From an uncultured Olsenella sp. (lineage in GTDB: Bacteria > Actinomycetota > Coriobacteriia > Coriobacteriales > Atopobiaceae): a stretch of DNA of 64,000 nucleotides. Below, piece by piece: positions 41,452-50,262 of this stretch. The notes under the pieces were generated by a model. That model did not search any database. It saw only the letters and a program-made list of their open reading frames with translations, and was not told the DNA's origin. Numbering within the stretch: the first letter of the stretch is position 1; every line of letters starts with the position of its first letter. Where the stretch lies: positions 1-64,000 of the forward strand of contig CAKUIF010000003.1 of NCBI GenBank assembly GCA_934660915.1, read 5' to 3'. The position numbers and the translations under genes are program-made.

Positions 41452-41479
41452 TTGGGGTACTTCCGTGGAAGCACCCCAA
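41452..41479 (-). terminator. hairpin downstream of the DUF389 gene
   Basis: TTGGGGTACTTCC (41452-41464) and GGAAGCACCCCAA (41467-41479), one mismatch in 13 bp with a two-base loop. It shares the GGGGTACTT motif with the terminator at 41368. Confidence 0.5.
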
Positions 41480-41524
41480 GCGGCTGGGCCGGGGTTCCCA
41501 CTGCCGAACCCGGCGCATGCGGCG

Positions 41525-42673
41525 TCACGGGGAGACGAGGAACTCCACGCGGTCGAGGGCGGGGACGTTCAGGCGGATCAGCCTCTCGGCGGTTGCGCGG
41601 TCGCGCTCGTCGAGTTCGGCGCCGCTGGTCACGCGCGCCACGACCTCGCGCGTCGCGGCTCCGTCCTTGCCGCCCGCGGAAACCTCCACGTCGACGGCGT
41701 AGTGCGCAAAGCCCGGCACCACCGCGGCGAGCTCGCGGGTGGTCTCGGACACGCCGTAGCCGTCCTCGACGCCGGCCTCCGCCGAGCCGATGGAGTTCGC
41801 GGTAAGAAGCACGCAGGGGATGGCGAACACAAGCGTCCCCGCGACGACGCGGCGGCGGACCTTGCGCGACAAGGCCTCTGCCTGCGCTTCTTCCTCCTTC
41901 GTCACGACTCCGTCGTTGTTGAGGTCGCTCGAGAGCGGCACGCGCAGGGCAAGAAGGACCGCCTCGGTGGCCAACGCGATGAACACGACGTTGATGCCGA
42001 ACTCATAGAGCGCCGAGAGGAACAGCGAGAGGTCCGCCGCCGCGATGCCAAAGCCCGCGGCGCACAGGGGCGGCATGAGCGCGGTCGCCACGGCCACGCC
42101 CGAGATGAGCGTTGCGGGCTCCTGGTCTCGCGACATCCCGAGGCCGCCCGCAAAGCCGCCTGCCAGCGCGATTGCGAGGTCCCAGACCGTGGGCGTCGAG
42201 TTGTCCACGAGCGCCGCGGTCGTCGAGGCGATGGGGGAGAGCTTGAAGTAGATGGTCGACGTCGCGAGGCAGAACGCCATCTGGAGCGCGAGACCGGCGA
42301 TGGCCTCGGCCGCGATGCCCCGGTCGAGCGTGGCGATGCCGTAGGCGATGGCCAGGACCGACCCCATGAGCGGGCAGATGAGCATGGCGCCGACGATGGC
42401 GATGTCCGAGTCGGTGTCGAGGCCGACGCACGCGACGAGCATGGCCACGATGAGGATGCACAGGTGGGTGCCGGTGAGGCGGGCGCCGTTTAAGAAGCGT
42501 CGGTGGATCACACTGTAGGGCGCGCGCCCTTCTCGCACATTGAACGCCCGCTTGAAGAACTTGCCGGCATGCTGGCGGAACAAATCGATCCCGTGGCGGA
42601 GCCTGCCTGTGAGCGCTCGCGTGGTAAGGCGGTGGCTGCGCTGGTACTTGTGTCTATGTCGTTCGGGTCTCAT
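41525..42673 (-). CDS. DUF389 integral membrane protein
   Basis: A 382-residue membrane protein. After a basic N-terminus, DUF389 hallmarks appear: HLCILIVAMLVACVGLDTDSDIAIVGAMLICPLMGSVLAIAYGIA, NSTPTVWDLAIALAGGFAGGLGMSR and SGVAVATALMPPLCAAGFGIAA. A C-terminal soluble domain follows. The insertion SSDLNNDGVVTKEEEAQ resembles a single EF-hand-like loop. ATG at 42673 has only a distant AAAGGGG. Function of the family is unknown; some are described as hydrophobic transport-like proteins. Confidence 0.88.
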   Translation of the reverse strand: MRPERHRHKYQRSHRLTTRALTGRLRHGIDLFRQHAGKFFKRAFNVREGRAPYSVIHRRFLNGARLTGTHLCILIVAMLVACVGLDTDSDIAIVGAMLICPLMGSVLAIAYGIATLDRGIAAEAIAGLALQMAFCLATSTIYFKLSPIASTTAALVDNSTPTVWDLAIALAGGFAGGLGMSRDQEPATLISGVAVATALMPPLCAAGFGIAAADLSLFLSALYEFGINVVFIALATEAVLLALRVPLSSDLNNDGVVTKEEEAQAEALSRKVRRRVVAGTLVFAIPCVLLTANSIGSAEAGVEDGYGVSETTRELAAVVPGFAHYAVDVEVSAGGKDGAATREVVARVTSGAELDERDRATAERLIRLNVPALDRVEFLVSP

Positions 42674-42746
42674 CGGGTCTCGGGCCCCTTTCGTGGCGCT
42701 GACGGGGAATCGTCTATCTTTGTACCCATACCTATAAATTAGATAG

Positions 42747-42762
42747 TTAGACAAACGTCTAA
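42747..42762. promoter_or_regulatory. ArsR-type operator before sdpR-like gene
   Basis: TTAGAC and GTCTAA around AAAC form a perfect inverted repeat about 50 bases before the regulator start, within an AT-rich promoter region. Likely autoregulatory site. Confidence 0.55.
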
Positions 42763-42812
42763 ATAACGAGTAGAATAGCCGCGCACTGCAAAACACGACC
42801 GAAGGAGGGTCT

Positions 42813-43088
42813 ATGCCGGGGGAGGGCTTCAAGGCGCTCGCCGACCCGACGCGGCGGCGCATCCTCGAGCTTTTGCGCGACGGCGACCTCACGGCGGGCG
42901 AGCTCGCCGAGCACTTCGACATAAGCAAGCCGTCGCTCAGCCACCACCTCGCCACGCTCAAGTCGGCGGGCCTCGTGAGCGACGAGCGCCGCGGCCAGAA
43001 CATCGTCTACAGCCTGAACACCACCGTTATGCAGGATCTCATCGGGTGGTTTTTGGGCTTCTCGCAAAGTTCGGAGGAACATAAATGA
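42813..43088 (+). CDS. sdpR: SdpR-type ArsR-family regulator
   Basis: A 91-residue autorepressor-type winged-helix protein: FKALADPTRRRILELLRDGDLTAGELAEHFDISKPSLSHHLATLKSAGLV and RRGQNIVYSLNTTVMQDLIGWF. There is no metal-binding Cys pair. GAAGGAGGG precedes the ATG and its end overlaps sdpI by four bases (ATGA). In Bacillus, SdpR is sequestered at the membrane by SdpI when the SDP toxin is bound. Confidence 0.9.
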   Translation: MPGEGFKALADPTRRRILELLRDGDLTAGELAEHFDISKPSLSHHLATLKSAGLVSDERRGQNIVYSLNTTVMQDLIGWFLGFSQSSEEHK

Positions 43089-43810
43089 TCAATGGCAAGA
43101 AGGGCGACGGCATCGTGCCCGCCGCCGATACGAGCAAGAACTCCGGTATTCCGGGACGCGTGTGGGCTGCGCTCACCTTCGTGTGCGTGGCCAACGTCGC
43201 CGGGCACCTTGCCGCGCTGCCGGGCCTGCCTGCGCAGATTCCCGTCCATTGGGGCGCCGACGGGGCGGTCAACGGCTGGGGGCCGAGCTGGACGGTCGTG
43301 GCGATGGGTTTTCTGCCCCTGGTGCTGCTCGCGATGTTCTGGGTGGTCCCGCGCATCGACCCCAAGGGTGCGGCGTACGCCAAGTCGGGTAGGTTCTACC
43401 TGGGGTTCGTTATTGCGTTCACGGTGTTCATGTGCGGGATGACCTGGCTTTCCGAGCTGACGGTCTGGGGCGTCGTGCCGCAGGTGGGAGCCGTGGGGAC
43501 CATCGTGACGACGGCGATCGGGCTTTTGCTCATCGGAATCGGCAACTACCTGCCGCGAGTGCGCCAGAACTACACGATGGGCGTCAAGACCCCTTGGGCG
43601 CTCGCCGATCCTGTGAACTGGCGGCGCACGCAGCGCTTCGGCGGCAAGTGCTTCGTCGTCATGGGGGTAGGCTTCATCGCCTTCGGCTTTACGGCGTTCG
43701 CGCTGCCCGATGGGGCCGCTGCCGCAGGCATCGCGGCGATCGCCCTTATTCCCATGGCAGCGATGTATCTCTACTCGTATCTGATTTGGCGCAAGGCGGG
43801 TGGGCGCTAG
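43085..43810 (+). CDS. sdpI: SdpI-family immunity/signalling membrane protein
   Basis: A 241-residue membrane protein with the two SdpI parts. The DUF1648 segment is ALTFVCVANVAGHLAALPGLPAQIPVHWGADGAVNGWG, and the SdpI signature GIGNYLPRVRQNYTMGVKTPWALADPVNWRRTQRFGGKCFVVMG comes later; about six spans in all. Coupled to sdpR by ATGA overlap. No sdpABC toxin genes are present, so it probably gives protection against toxins of other cells or senses envelope stress (inference). Confidence 0.92.
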   Translation: MINGKKGDGIVPAADTSKNSGIPGRVWAALTFVCVANVAGHLAALPGLPAQIPVHWGADGAVNGWGPSWTVVAMGFLPLVLLAMFWVVPRIDPKGAAYAKSGRFYLGFVIAFTVFMCGMTWLSELTVWGVVPQVGAVGTIVTTAIGLLLIGIGNYLPRVRQNYTMGVKTPWALADPVNWRRTQRFGGKCFVVMGVGFIAFGFTAFALPDGAAAAGIAAIALIPMAAMYLYSYLIWRKAGGR

Positions 43811-43909
43811 GCCCTAAATGCGCATAAATCACGAAAACGAAGTGGCCTTCTTTGCATAGGATTGAACGGCTCATCGGGGTATCATGCTTTTTCGAAAGGG
43901 GAAATCAGC

Positions 43910-46273
43910 ATGAGACTCGATGAGCTTGAGATCGGCAAGGACGCGATCATCGCGTCGGTTGAATCGGACGACGCTGCGCTGCGCCAGCACATCCTGGATA
44001 TGGGGCTTACGCCTGGTACCGAGGTCACCATGATGAAGCTCGCCCCCATGGGCGACCCCATGGAGATCCGGCTGCGAGGCTATGAGCTCACGCTGCGGCG
44101 CGCGGACGCGAGCCGCATCGAGCTCGCGGGCATCCACAACACCGATGCGGTCCCGCGCGACACCCCAAAGACCGGCGCCACGGCTCACCCCGCCCTCGGC
44201 GAGGGCTTCCTCCCCCGTCGCGCGGCCAAGGCCATTCCCGAGGGCGAGCCCATCGCCTTTGCGCTCGCCGGCAATCAGAACTGCGGCAAGACCACGCTGT
44301 TCAATCGCCTGACCGGCTCGAACCAGCACGTCGGAAACTTCCCGGGCGTCACGGTCGACCGCAAGGACGGCCAGATCCGCAACCACCCCGAGGCCACCGT
44401 TACCGACCTGCCCGGCATCTACTCGCTCTCGCCGTACACAGGCGAGGAGATCGTGAGCCGGCAGTTCATCCTCGACTCGCGCCCCGACGCGATCATCGAC
44501 ATCATCGACGCAACGAACATTGAGAGAAACCTCTACCTCACCCTGCAGCTCATGGAGCTCGACCGGCCCATGGTCATCGCGCTCAACATGATGGATGAGG
44601 TTACCGCCAACGGTGGGACCATCGACGTCAACCAGCTCGAGAGCCAGCTCGGCGTGCCGGTGGTGCCTATCTCGGCGGCAAAGAACGAGGGCATCGGCGA
44701 GCTCGTGGAGCATGCCCTGCACGTGGCGCGCTACGGCGAGAGGCCCGGTCGCGTCGACTTCTGCTCTGACGACCCCGACGCGCCCGACCACGGCGCGCTG
44801 CACCGCTGCATCCACGGCATCGCGCACCTGATCGAGGACCACGCGGCCGCGGCGTCGATTCCCGTGCGCTTCGCCGCCACGAAGCTCGTTGAGGGCGACG
44901 AGCTCGTCCTCAAGGCGCTCGGTCTCGACGAAAACGAGTACAACGGCATCAAGCACATCATCCGCCAGATGGAGGAGGAGTCGGGCAGAGACCGCATGGC
45001 CGCCCTCGCCGACATGCGCTTCTCATTCATCGAGCATGTCTGCGCCTCGTGCGTGGTCAAGCCGCACGAGAGCCTCGAGCACAAGCGTTCCGTCGCCATC
45101 GACCGCGTGCTCACGGGCAAGTGGACGGCCATCCCGATGTTCATCCTCATCATGGGGCTCGTGTTCTGGATCACGTTCGGCGTGGTGGGGGCGGCCCTCC
45201 AGGGTGTGCTCGAGCAGGCGGTCGATGCCGTGATCGCCGCGGCGGCGGCGGGCCTCGACGCCTTCGGGACAAACCACGCCGTGCGGTCGCTCGTGGTCGA
45301 CGGCGTGCTCACGGGCGTGGGCAGCGTGATTTCCTTCTTGCCCATCATCGTCGTGCTGTTCCTTCTGCTGTCCATCCTCGAGGACTCGGGGTACATGGCG
45401 CGCGTGGCCTTCGTCATGGACAAGATATTGCGCCGCTTCGGGCTTTCGGGCCGCAGCTTCGTGCCGATGCTCGTGGGCTTCGGCTGCAGCGTGCCGGCCA
45501 TCATGTCCACGCGCACGCTGCCTTCCGAGCACGACCGAAAGATGACGGTCATGCTCACGCCCTTCATGTCGTGCTCCGCCAAGCTACCGGTGTACGGCCT
45601 GCTCTGCGCGGCGTTCTTCCCGCAGGCGCCGGCGCTCGCGATGATCTCGCTGTATGTGCTCGGCATCGTGGTGGGTATGGTCGTCGCGGTGATCTTGAAC
45701 CACACCTCGTTCAAGGGCGAGCCTGTGCCCTTCATCATGGAGCTGCCCAACTACCGCATGCCCAGCGCAAAGACGACCCTGCAGCTCGCGTGGGACAAGG
45801 CGAAGGGCTTCATCACCAAGGCGTTCACCATCATCTTCGCGGCGTCGGTGGCCATCTGGTTCTTGCAGACCTTCGACGTGCGCTTCAACGAGGTCACGGA
45901 CCAGTCCCAGAGCATGCTCGCGAGCCTGGGCGGCCTCATCGCTCCGATTTTCGCGCCGCTCGGTTTCGGCGATTGGCGCGCGTCGACCGCGCTGGTGTGC
46001 GGGCTTGTTGCAAAGGAGAGCGTCATCTCGACGTTGACGGTGCTTCTGGGCTCCACCACGGTGGAGGCGCTCTCGGGCCTCTTTACGCCGGCGATCGCCT
46101 ACGTCTTCCTCGTGTTCACGCTTCTGTACCCGCCGTGCGTGGCTGCCATCGGAACGGTTCGCTCCGAGCTCGGATGGCGCTACGCGGCGGCGGTGTTCGC
46201 GCTGCAGATCACGGTCGCGTGGGTCGTTGCGTTCATCTTCCACGCGGTCTTTATGCTCATGGGTTTGGCGTAG
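43910..46273 (+). CDS. feoB: ferrous iron transporter, FeoA-FeoB fusion
   Basis: A 787-residue Fe(II) transporter. Residues 1-78 are a FeoA-like SH3 domain (MRLDELEIGKDAIIASVESDD, HILDMGLTPGTEVTMMKLAPMGDP). The FeoB G domain follows with G1 GNQNCGKTTLFNRLTG, G2/G3 GNFPGVTVDRKDG and TDLPGIYSL, G4 NMMD. The membrane part has the Gate motif pair with conserved cysteines (FGCSVPAIMSTR, CSAKLPVYG). Start at ATG 43910 follows AAAGGGG. It forms a stand-alone iron uptake unit suited to anaerobic growth. Confidence 0.95.
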   Translation: MRLDELEIGKDAIIASVESDDAALRQHILDMGLTPGTEVTMMKLAPMGDPMEIRLRGYELTLRRADASRIELAGIHNTDAVPRDTPKTGATAHPALGEGFLPRRAAKAIPEGEPIAFALAGNQNCGKTTLFNRLTGSNQHVGNFPGVTVDRKDGQIRNHPEATVTDLPGIYSLSPYTGEEIVSRQFILDSRPDAIIDIIDATNIERNLYLTLQLMELDRPMVIALNMMDEVTANGGTIDVNQLESQLGVPVVPISAAKNEGIGELVEHALHVARYGERPGRVDFCSDDPDAPDHGALHRCIHGIAHLIEDHAAAASIPVRFAATKLVEGDELVLKALGLDENEYNGIKHIIRQMEEESGRDRMAALADMRFSFIEHVCASCVVKPHESLEHKRSVAIDRVLTGKWTAIPMFILIMGLVFWITFGVVGAALQGVLEQAVDAVIAAAAAGLDAFGTNHAVRSLVVDGVLTGVGSVISFLPIIVVLFLLLSILEDSGYMARVAFVMDKILRRFGLSGRSFVPMLVGFGCSVPAIMSTRTLPSEHDRKMTVMLTPFMSCSAKLPVYGLLCAAFFPQAPALAMISLYVLGIVVGMVVAVILNHTSFKGEPVPFIMELPNYRMPSAKTTLQLAWDKAKGFITKAFTIIFAASVAIWFLQTFDVRFNEVTDQSQSMLASLGGLIAPIFAPLGFGDWRASTALVCGLVAKESVISTLTVLLGSTTVEALSGLFTPAIAYVFLVFTLLYPPCVAAIGTVRSELGWRYAAAVFALQITVAWVVAFIFHAVFMLMGLA

Positions 46274-46303
46274 CCAAGCTTCTGAGCGCCTTAAATGGCA
46301 AGA

Positions 46304-46339
46304 AGGGCCGGCGAAGGGTTTGCGCCCCTCGCCGGCCCT
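46304..46339. terminator. bidirectional hairpin between feoB and nrdD
   Basis: AGGGCCGGCGA (46304-46314) and TCGCCGGCCCT (46329-46339), perfect 11-bp arms between convergent genes, followed by TATATTTG. Confidence 0.75.
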
Positions 46340-46371
46340 ATATTTGCGCGAAAGCGACCCGAGTCAGTGCA

Positions 46372-48594
46372 CTAGAGGTGCAGGACGCGATCGCGGATCT
46401 CCTCGGTGCGGCCCTGGTTCCAGAACTGTGTGCCGATGTAGCCGCAGGTGCGGCGCGCGACGTTGAGCTTGGACTGGTCGCGGTTGCCGCAGTGCGGGCA
46501 CTCCCACACGAGCTTGCCGTCGTCCTCGACGATTTTAATCTCGCCGTCGTAGCCGCAGACCTGGCAGTAGTCGCTCTTTGTGTTGAGCTCGGCGTACATG
46601 ATGTTGTCATAGATGTAGCGCATGACGGCGAGGACGGCCTCGAGGTTGTCCTGCATGTCGGGGACCTCGACGTAGGAGATGGCGCCGCCGGGCGAGAGGC
46701 GCTGGAACTCACTCTCGAACTTGAGCTTGGTGAAGGCGTCGATCTTCTCGCTGACGTGGACGTGGTAGCTGTTGGTGATGTAGCCCTTGTCGGTGATGCC
46801 GGGCACCACGCCGAAGCGCTTCTGGAGGCACTTGGCGAACTTGTAGGTGGTGGACTCCAGCGGTGTGCCGTAGAGGGAGTAGTCGATGTTCTCGGCCTCC
46901 TTCCACTCGGTGCACTTGTCGTTCATCTTCTGCATGACGGCGAGCGCGAAGGGCGTGGCCTCGCGGTCGGTGTGGCTGTGGCCGGTCATGGCCTTGACGC
47001 ACTCGTAGAGGCCGGCATAGCCGAGGCTGATGGTGGAGTAGCCGCCGTAGAGCAAAGGATCGATCGGGGCTCCCTTGGGCAGGCGGGCCAGCGCGCCGTA
47101 CTGCCACAGGATCGGGGCGGCGTCGGAGAGCGTGCCGCACAGGCGGTCGTGGCGGGCGCGAAGGGCGCGGTGGCAGAGCTCGAGGCGCTCCTCGAAGATC
47201 TCCCAGAACTTATCCATGTCGCGGCCGGCGGAGAGCGCCACGTCGGGCAGGTTGATGGTGACGACGCCCTGGTTGAAGCGGCCGTAGTACTTGGGCTTGC
47301 CCGGCTCCCAGTTGCCGGCGTTGGCGACGTTGCCGTAGCCGTTGCCGGTGCGGTCGGGGGTCAGGAAGCTGCGGCAGCCCATGCAGGTGTAGACGTCGCC
47401 GTTGCCCTCGGTCTCGCCCAGGGAGAGCTTGTACTCGCGCATCTTCTTTTCGGAGATGTAGTCGGGGACCATGCGCTTGGCGGTGCACTTGGCGGCGAGC
47501 TTGGTGAGGTAGTAGTACTTGCCGGACTCGTCGACGTTGTCCTCCTCGAGCACATAGATGAGCTTGGGGAAGGCGGGGGTGATCCACACGCCGGCCTCGT
47601 TCTTGACGCCCTGGTAGCGCTGGCGGAGCATCTCCTCGATGCACAGGGCGAGGTCTGCCTTCTCCTGCTCGTTGCGCGCCTCGTTGAGGTACATGAAGAC
47701 GGTGATGAAGGGCGCCTGGCCGTTAGTGGTCATGAGGGTGACGACCTGGTACTGGATGGTCTGGACGCCGCGGGCGACCTCCTCGCGCAGGCGCTTCTCG
47801 ACGATCTGGTTGATCTTCTCGTCGCCGGGGTGCGCGTCGATGGCCTCCATCTCGGCGTAGACCTGGCGGCGGATCTTCTTGCGGGAGACGTCGACGAAGG
47901 GCGCGAGGTGGGTGAGCGAGATGGACTGACCGCCGTACTGGCAGCTGGCCACCTGGGCGATGATCTGCGTGGCGATGTTGCAGGCGGTCGAGAAGCTGTG
48001 CGGGCGCTCGATGAGGGTGCCCGAGATCACGGTGCCGTTCTGCAGCATGTCGTCGAGGTTGATGAGGTCGCAGTTGTGCATGTGCTGCGCGAAGTAGTCG
48101 GCATCGTGGAAGTGGATGATGCCGTCCTCGTGGGCCTGGACGATGTCGGCGGGAAGAAGCTCGCGCATGGTGAGGTCCTTGGAGACCTCGCCGGCCATGT
48201 AGTCGCGCTGGACGCTGACGACGGTGGGGTTCTTGTTGGAGTTCTCCTGCTTGACTTCCTCGTTGTTGCACTCGATGAGCGAGAGGATCTTGTCGTCGGT
48301 GGTGTTCTTCTGGCGCTTCTGGGCCTGCACGTAGCGGTAGATGATGTAGCGGCGCGCGACCTGGAAGTGGTCGAGGGCCATGAGCTGATCCTCGACGAGG
48401 TCCTGGACCTCCTCGACCGTGACGGTGTGGCCGATCTCCATGCACTCGTCGGTGACGTTCAAGGCGGCGAACTTGATGCTGCGCTCCGAGAGGCGCTCCT
48501 CCTCGGGCACCTCGAGGTTGGCGGCGCGGATGGCGTTCTCGATCTTGTTGACGTCGAAGGTGACCTCTGAGCCGTTGCGCTTGATGATCTTCAT
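46372..48594 (-). CDS. nrdD: anaerobic ribonucleoside-triphosphate reductase
   Basis: Class III ribonucleotide reductase of 740 residues for oxygen-free dNTP synthesis. The N-terminal ATP-cone starts MKIIKRNGSEVTFDVNKIENAI; the catalytic barrel contains IHFHDADYFAQHMHNCDLINLDDML. Zinc cysteines CQVCGYDG and CPHCGN precede the glycyl-radical loop RRTCGYIGTQFWNQGR near residue 715. ATG at 48594 agrees with the family start. The activase gene nrdG, usually adjacent, is absent: the downstream neighbour is convergent feoB. Confidence 0.95.
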   Translation of the reverse strand: MKIIKRNGSEVTFDVNKIENAIRAANLEVPEEERLSERSIKFAALNVTDECMEIGHTVTVEEVQDLVEDQLMALDHFQVARRYIIYRYVQAQKRQKNTTDDKILSLIECNNEEVKQENSNKNPTVVSVQRDYMAGEVSKDLTMRELLPADIVQAHEDGIIHFHDADYFAQHMHNCDLINLDDMLQNGTVISGTLIERPHSFSTACNIATQIIAQVASCQYGGQSISLTHLAPFVDVSRKKIRRQVYAEMEAIDAHPGDEKINQIVEKRLREEVARGVQTIQYQVVTLMTTNGQAPFITVFMYLNEARNEQEKADLALCIEEMLRQRYQGVKNEAGVWITPAFPKLIYVLEEDNVDESGKYYYLTKLAAKCTAKRMVPDYISEKKMREYKLSLGETEGNGDVYTCMGCRSFLTPDRTGNGYGNVANAGNWEPGKPKYYGRFNQGVVTINLPDVALSAGRDMDKFWEIFEERLELCHRALRARHDRLCGTLSDAAPILWQYGALARLPKGAPIDPLLYGGYSTISLGYAGLYECVKAMTGHSHTDREATPFALAVMQKMNDKCTEWKEAENIDYSLYGTPLESTTYKFAKCLQKRFGVVPGITDKGYITNSYHVHVSEKIDAFTKLKFESEFQRLSPGGAISYVEVPDMQDNLEAVLAVMRYIYDNIMYAELNTKSDYCQVCGYDGEIKIVEDDGKLVWECPHCGNRDQSKLNVARRTCGYIGTQFWNQGRTEEIRDRVLHL

Positions 48595-48677
48595 GGTCGT
48601 CCCAGCTTTCCCAAAAAACCGGCGCGTCCGACGACGCGCCGATGCGTGCGAGTGCTTTTGTTCAAGGACAACTATGG

Positions 48678-48724
48678 CACAAGACCTTGTGTTTTTGTTG
48701 GCTTCTCGGCCCAATATCTTGTAA
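48678..48724 (-). promoter_or_regulatory. possible tandem NrdR boxes upstream of nrdD
   Basis: Two partly palindromic sites, CACAAGACCTTGTG (about 48678-48691) and CCAATATCTTGTAA (about 48711-48724), have centres about 32 bases apart, near the three-turn spacing of NrdR box pairs. On the minus strand a TTGATA-17-TACAAG promoter-like pair overlaps the distal site. The match to the NrdR consensus is only approximate. Confidence 0.35.
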
Positions 48725-48964
48725 GAAAGGGGCTTGACTTTATCAATTGGTTGGGGACAGGCGAGGTTGTCGCAGGCAGCGCGCCTGTCCGCTCGCAAAA
48801 ATGGTCCTAACTATTTTTGCAGACCCGAACGAGCGGTGGAGGACCGGTGAATCCGTGGCCCCGGGCTACAAATTCAGCCGACCCGTCGCGCGGATGCCCC
48901 CCTGCTGCCCCCGACACGTGTCCTTCTTGCTAAATAAAGCGGGTTGAGGGGGAGAGATCTCGTC

Positions 48965-49036
48965 CAGACAGGCCAAAATGACTGCCAAATCAGACAGGCT
49001 GGAAAAGCTGCCAAATCAGACAGGCTGATTTGGCAG
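48965..49036. repeat. 26-base tandem repeat with palindromic end
   Basis: CAGACAGGC recurs at 48965, 48991 and 49017, exactly 26 bases apart. The 20-base segment at 48982-49001 is repeated perfectly at 49008-49027. The last unit forms a 12-bp inverted repeat, CTGCCAAATCAG (49008-49019) and CTGATTTGGCAG (49025-49036), ending 20 bases before the aminotransferase ATG. Iterated operator or RNA element. Confidence 0.75.
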
Positions 49037-49055
49037 GCGTGGATTGGAGCGCACG

Positions 49056-50216
49056 ATGGAATTCTCTAAGCGGCTCGACCTCTTTGGCGCCGAGGTGTTC
49101 GCGGCCTTGAACGAGAAGCGCCGTGCGCTGGAGGCCGAGGGACGCCGCGTGTTCGACCTCTCGGTGGGCACGCCCGACTTCAAGCCGGCCGCGCACGTCA
49201 TGGACGCGCTCGTCGAGTCGGCCAAGGACACCGACAACTGGAAGTACTCCCTGCACGATAGGGACGAGCTGCTCGACGCCGTCTCCGGCTACTACCAGGA
49301 CCGCTACGGCGTGGAGGGCATCGGGCGCGACATGATCATGAGCTGCCGCGGCACCCAGGAGGGCATGCTGTGGCCCCTCTCGGCGCTCGTCGATCCCGGC
49401 GACCTCGTGCTCGTCCCCGACCCCTGCTACCCCGTCTTCCAGAACGCGACGCTGCTCGCGGGAGCCAAATGCGCGTATTACCCGCTGACCGCCGAGCACG
49501 ACTTCCTGCCTTACGTCGCGGGCATCGACCCTGCGGTCGCCGATGCCGCCAAGGCCATGATCGTCTCGCTGCCGGCAAATCCCGTGGGCTCGGTGGGCAC
49601 GCCCGAGGTCTACGCGCAGATCATCGAGTTCGCCCGCGAGCACGACATCGTGGTCATCCACGACAACGCGTACTCTGACATCGTCTTCGACGGCCCTGCC
49701 GGCGGCAGCTTCCTGGCATATCCCGGTGCCCGTGAGGTGGGCGTCGAGTTCCTCTCGCTGTCCAAGAGCTTCAACGTCACGGGCATGCGTCTGAGCTTTC
49801 TCATCGGCCGCCCTGACATCGTGGCCGCCGCAAAGAAGCTCCGCGGCCAGGTGGACTTCGGCATGTTCTATCCCGAGCAGGACGTTGCCATTGCCGCCCT
49901 TACCGGCCCGCGCGAGCAGGTCGAGAAGCAGCGCATGATGTACCAGGAGCGCCGCGACGCGCTCTGCGACGGCCTCGAGGGCATCGGCTGGGAGCGCCCC
50001 AACGCCCACGGCTCGATGTTCGTCTGGGCGCGCCTGCCGCACGGCCGCCGCGACTCGATGGTCTTCGCGCTCGAGCTTATGGAGAAGTCCGGCGTGATCG
50101 TGACCCCGGGCGCGAGCTTCGGCCCGTCGGGCGAGGGGTTCGTCCGCATGGCGCTCGTGCTGCCGCCTGAGCGCATCCGCGAGGCCGTGGCCGCCATCGC
50201 CGCTGCCGGCCTGTAG
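49056..50216 (+). CDS. PLP-dependent aminotransferase class I/II
   Basis: A 386-residue fold-type I aminotransferase. Motifs: RRVFDLSVGTPDFKPAAHV, PDPCYPVFQNATLLAGA, LPANPVGSVGTPEVY and the PLP lysine region LSLSKSFNVTGMRLSF, then a C-terminal arginine region GFVRMALVLPPERI. It resembles LL-diaminopimelate/aspartate aminotransferase relatives, but the substrate cannot be fixed. ATG at 49056 follows GGAG by six bases; an upstream TTG would overlap that site. The repeat block directly upstream suggests specific regulation. Confidence 0.9.
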   Translation: MEFSKRLDLFGAEVFAALNEKRRALEAEGRRVFDLSVGTPDFKPAAHVMDALVESAKDTDNWKYSLHDRDELLDAVSGYYQDRYGVEGIGRDMIMSCRGTQEGMLWPLSALVDPGDLVLVPDPCYPVFQNATLLAGAKCAYYPLTAEHDFLPYVAGIDPAVADAAKAMIVSLPANPVGSVGTPEVYAQIIEFAREHDIVVIHDNAYSDIVFDGPAGGSFLAYPGAREVGVEFLSLSKSFNVTGMRLSFLIGRPDIVAAAKKLRGQVDFGMFYPEQDVAIAALTGPREQVEKQRMMYQERRDALCDGLEGIGWERPNAHGSMFVWARLPHGRRDSMVFALELMEKSGVIVTPGASFGPSGEGFVRMALVLPPERIREAVAAIAAAGL

Positions 50217-50262
50217 ACTTGACCTGTTAGCTTTGGCCCCAAGGCCCATACAGGAGAAGAGC

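Larger units (their letters stand above)
48595..49055. other. 461-base intergenic region with many stems
   Basis: No gene found. Besides the nrdD promoter side it contains GGACAGGCG/CGCCTGTCC (48755-48763 / 48782-48790) and GCAAAAAT/ATTTTTGC (48795-48802 / 48813-48820). The latter is enclosed by CCGCTCG/CGAGCGG (48789-48795 / 48830-48836). A 26-base tandem repeat is at 48965-49036. The density of stems suggests a structured leader for the aminotransferase or a terminator set. Confidence 0.55.

Noticed and set aside
45049..48570. Open frame of more than 1,100 codons spanning feoB and nrdD
   Set aside because: It crosses two convergent, well-supported genes and a terminator, with low-complexity translation. 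High GC leaves few stop codons in this frame.
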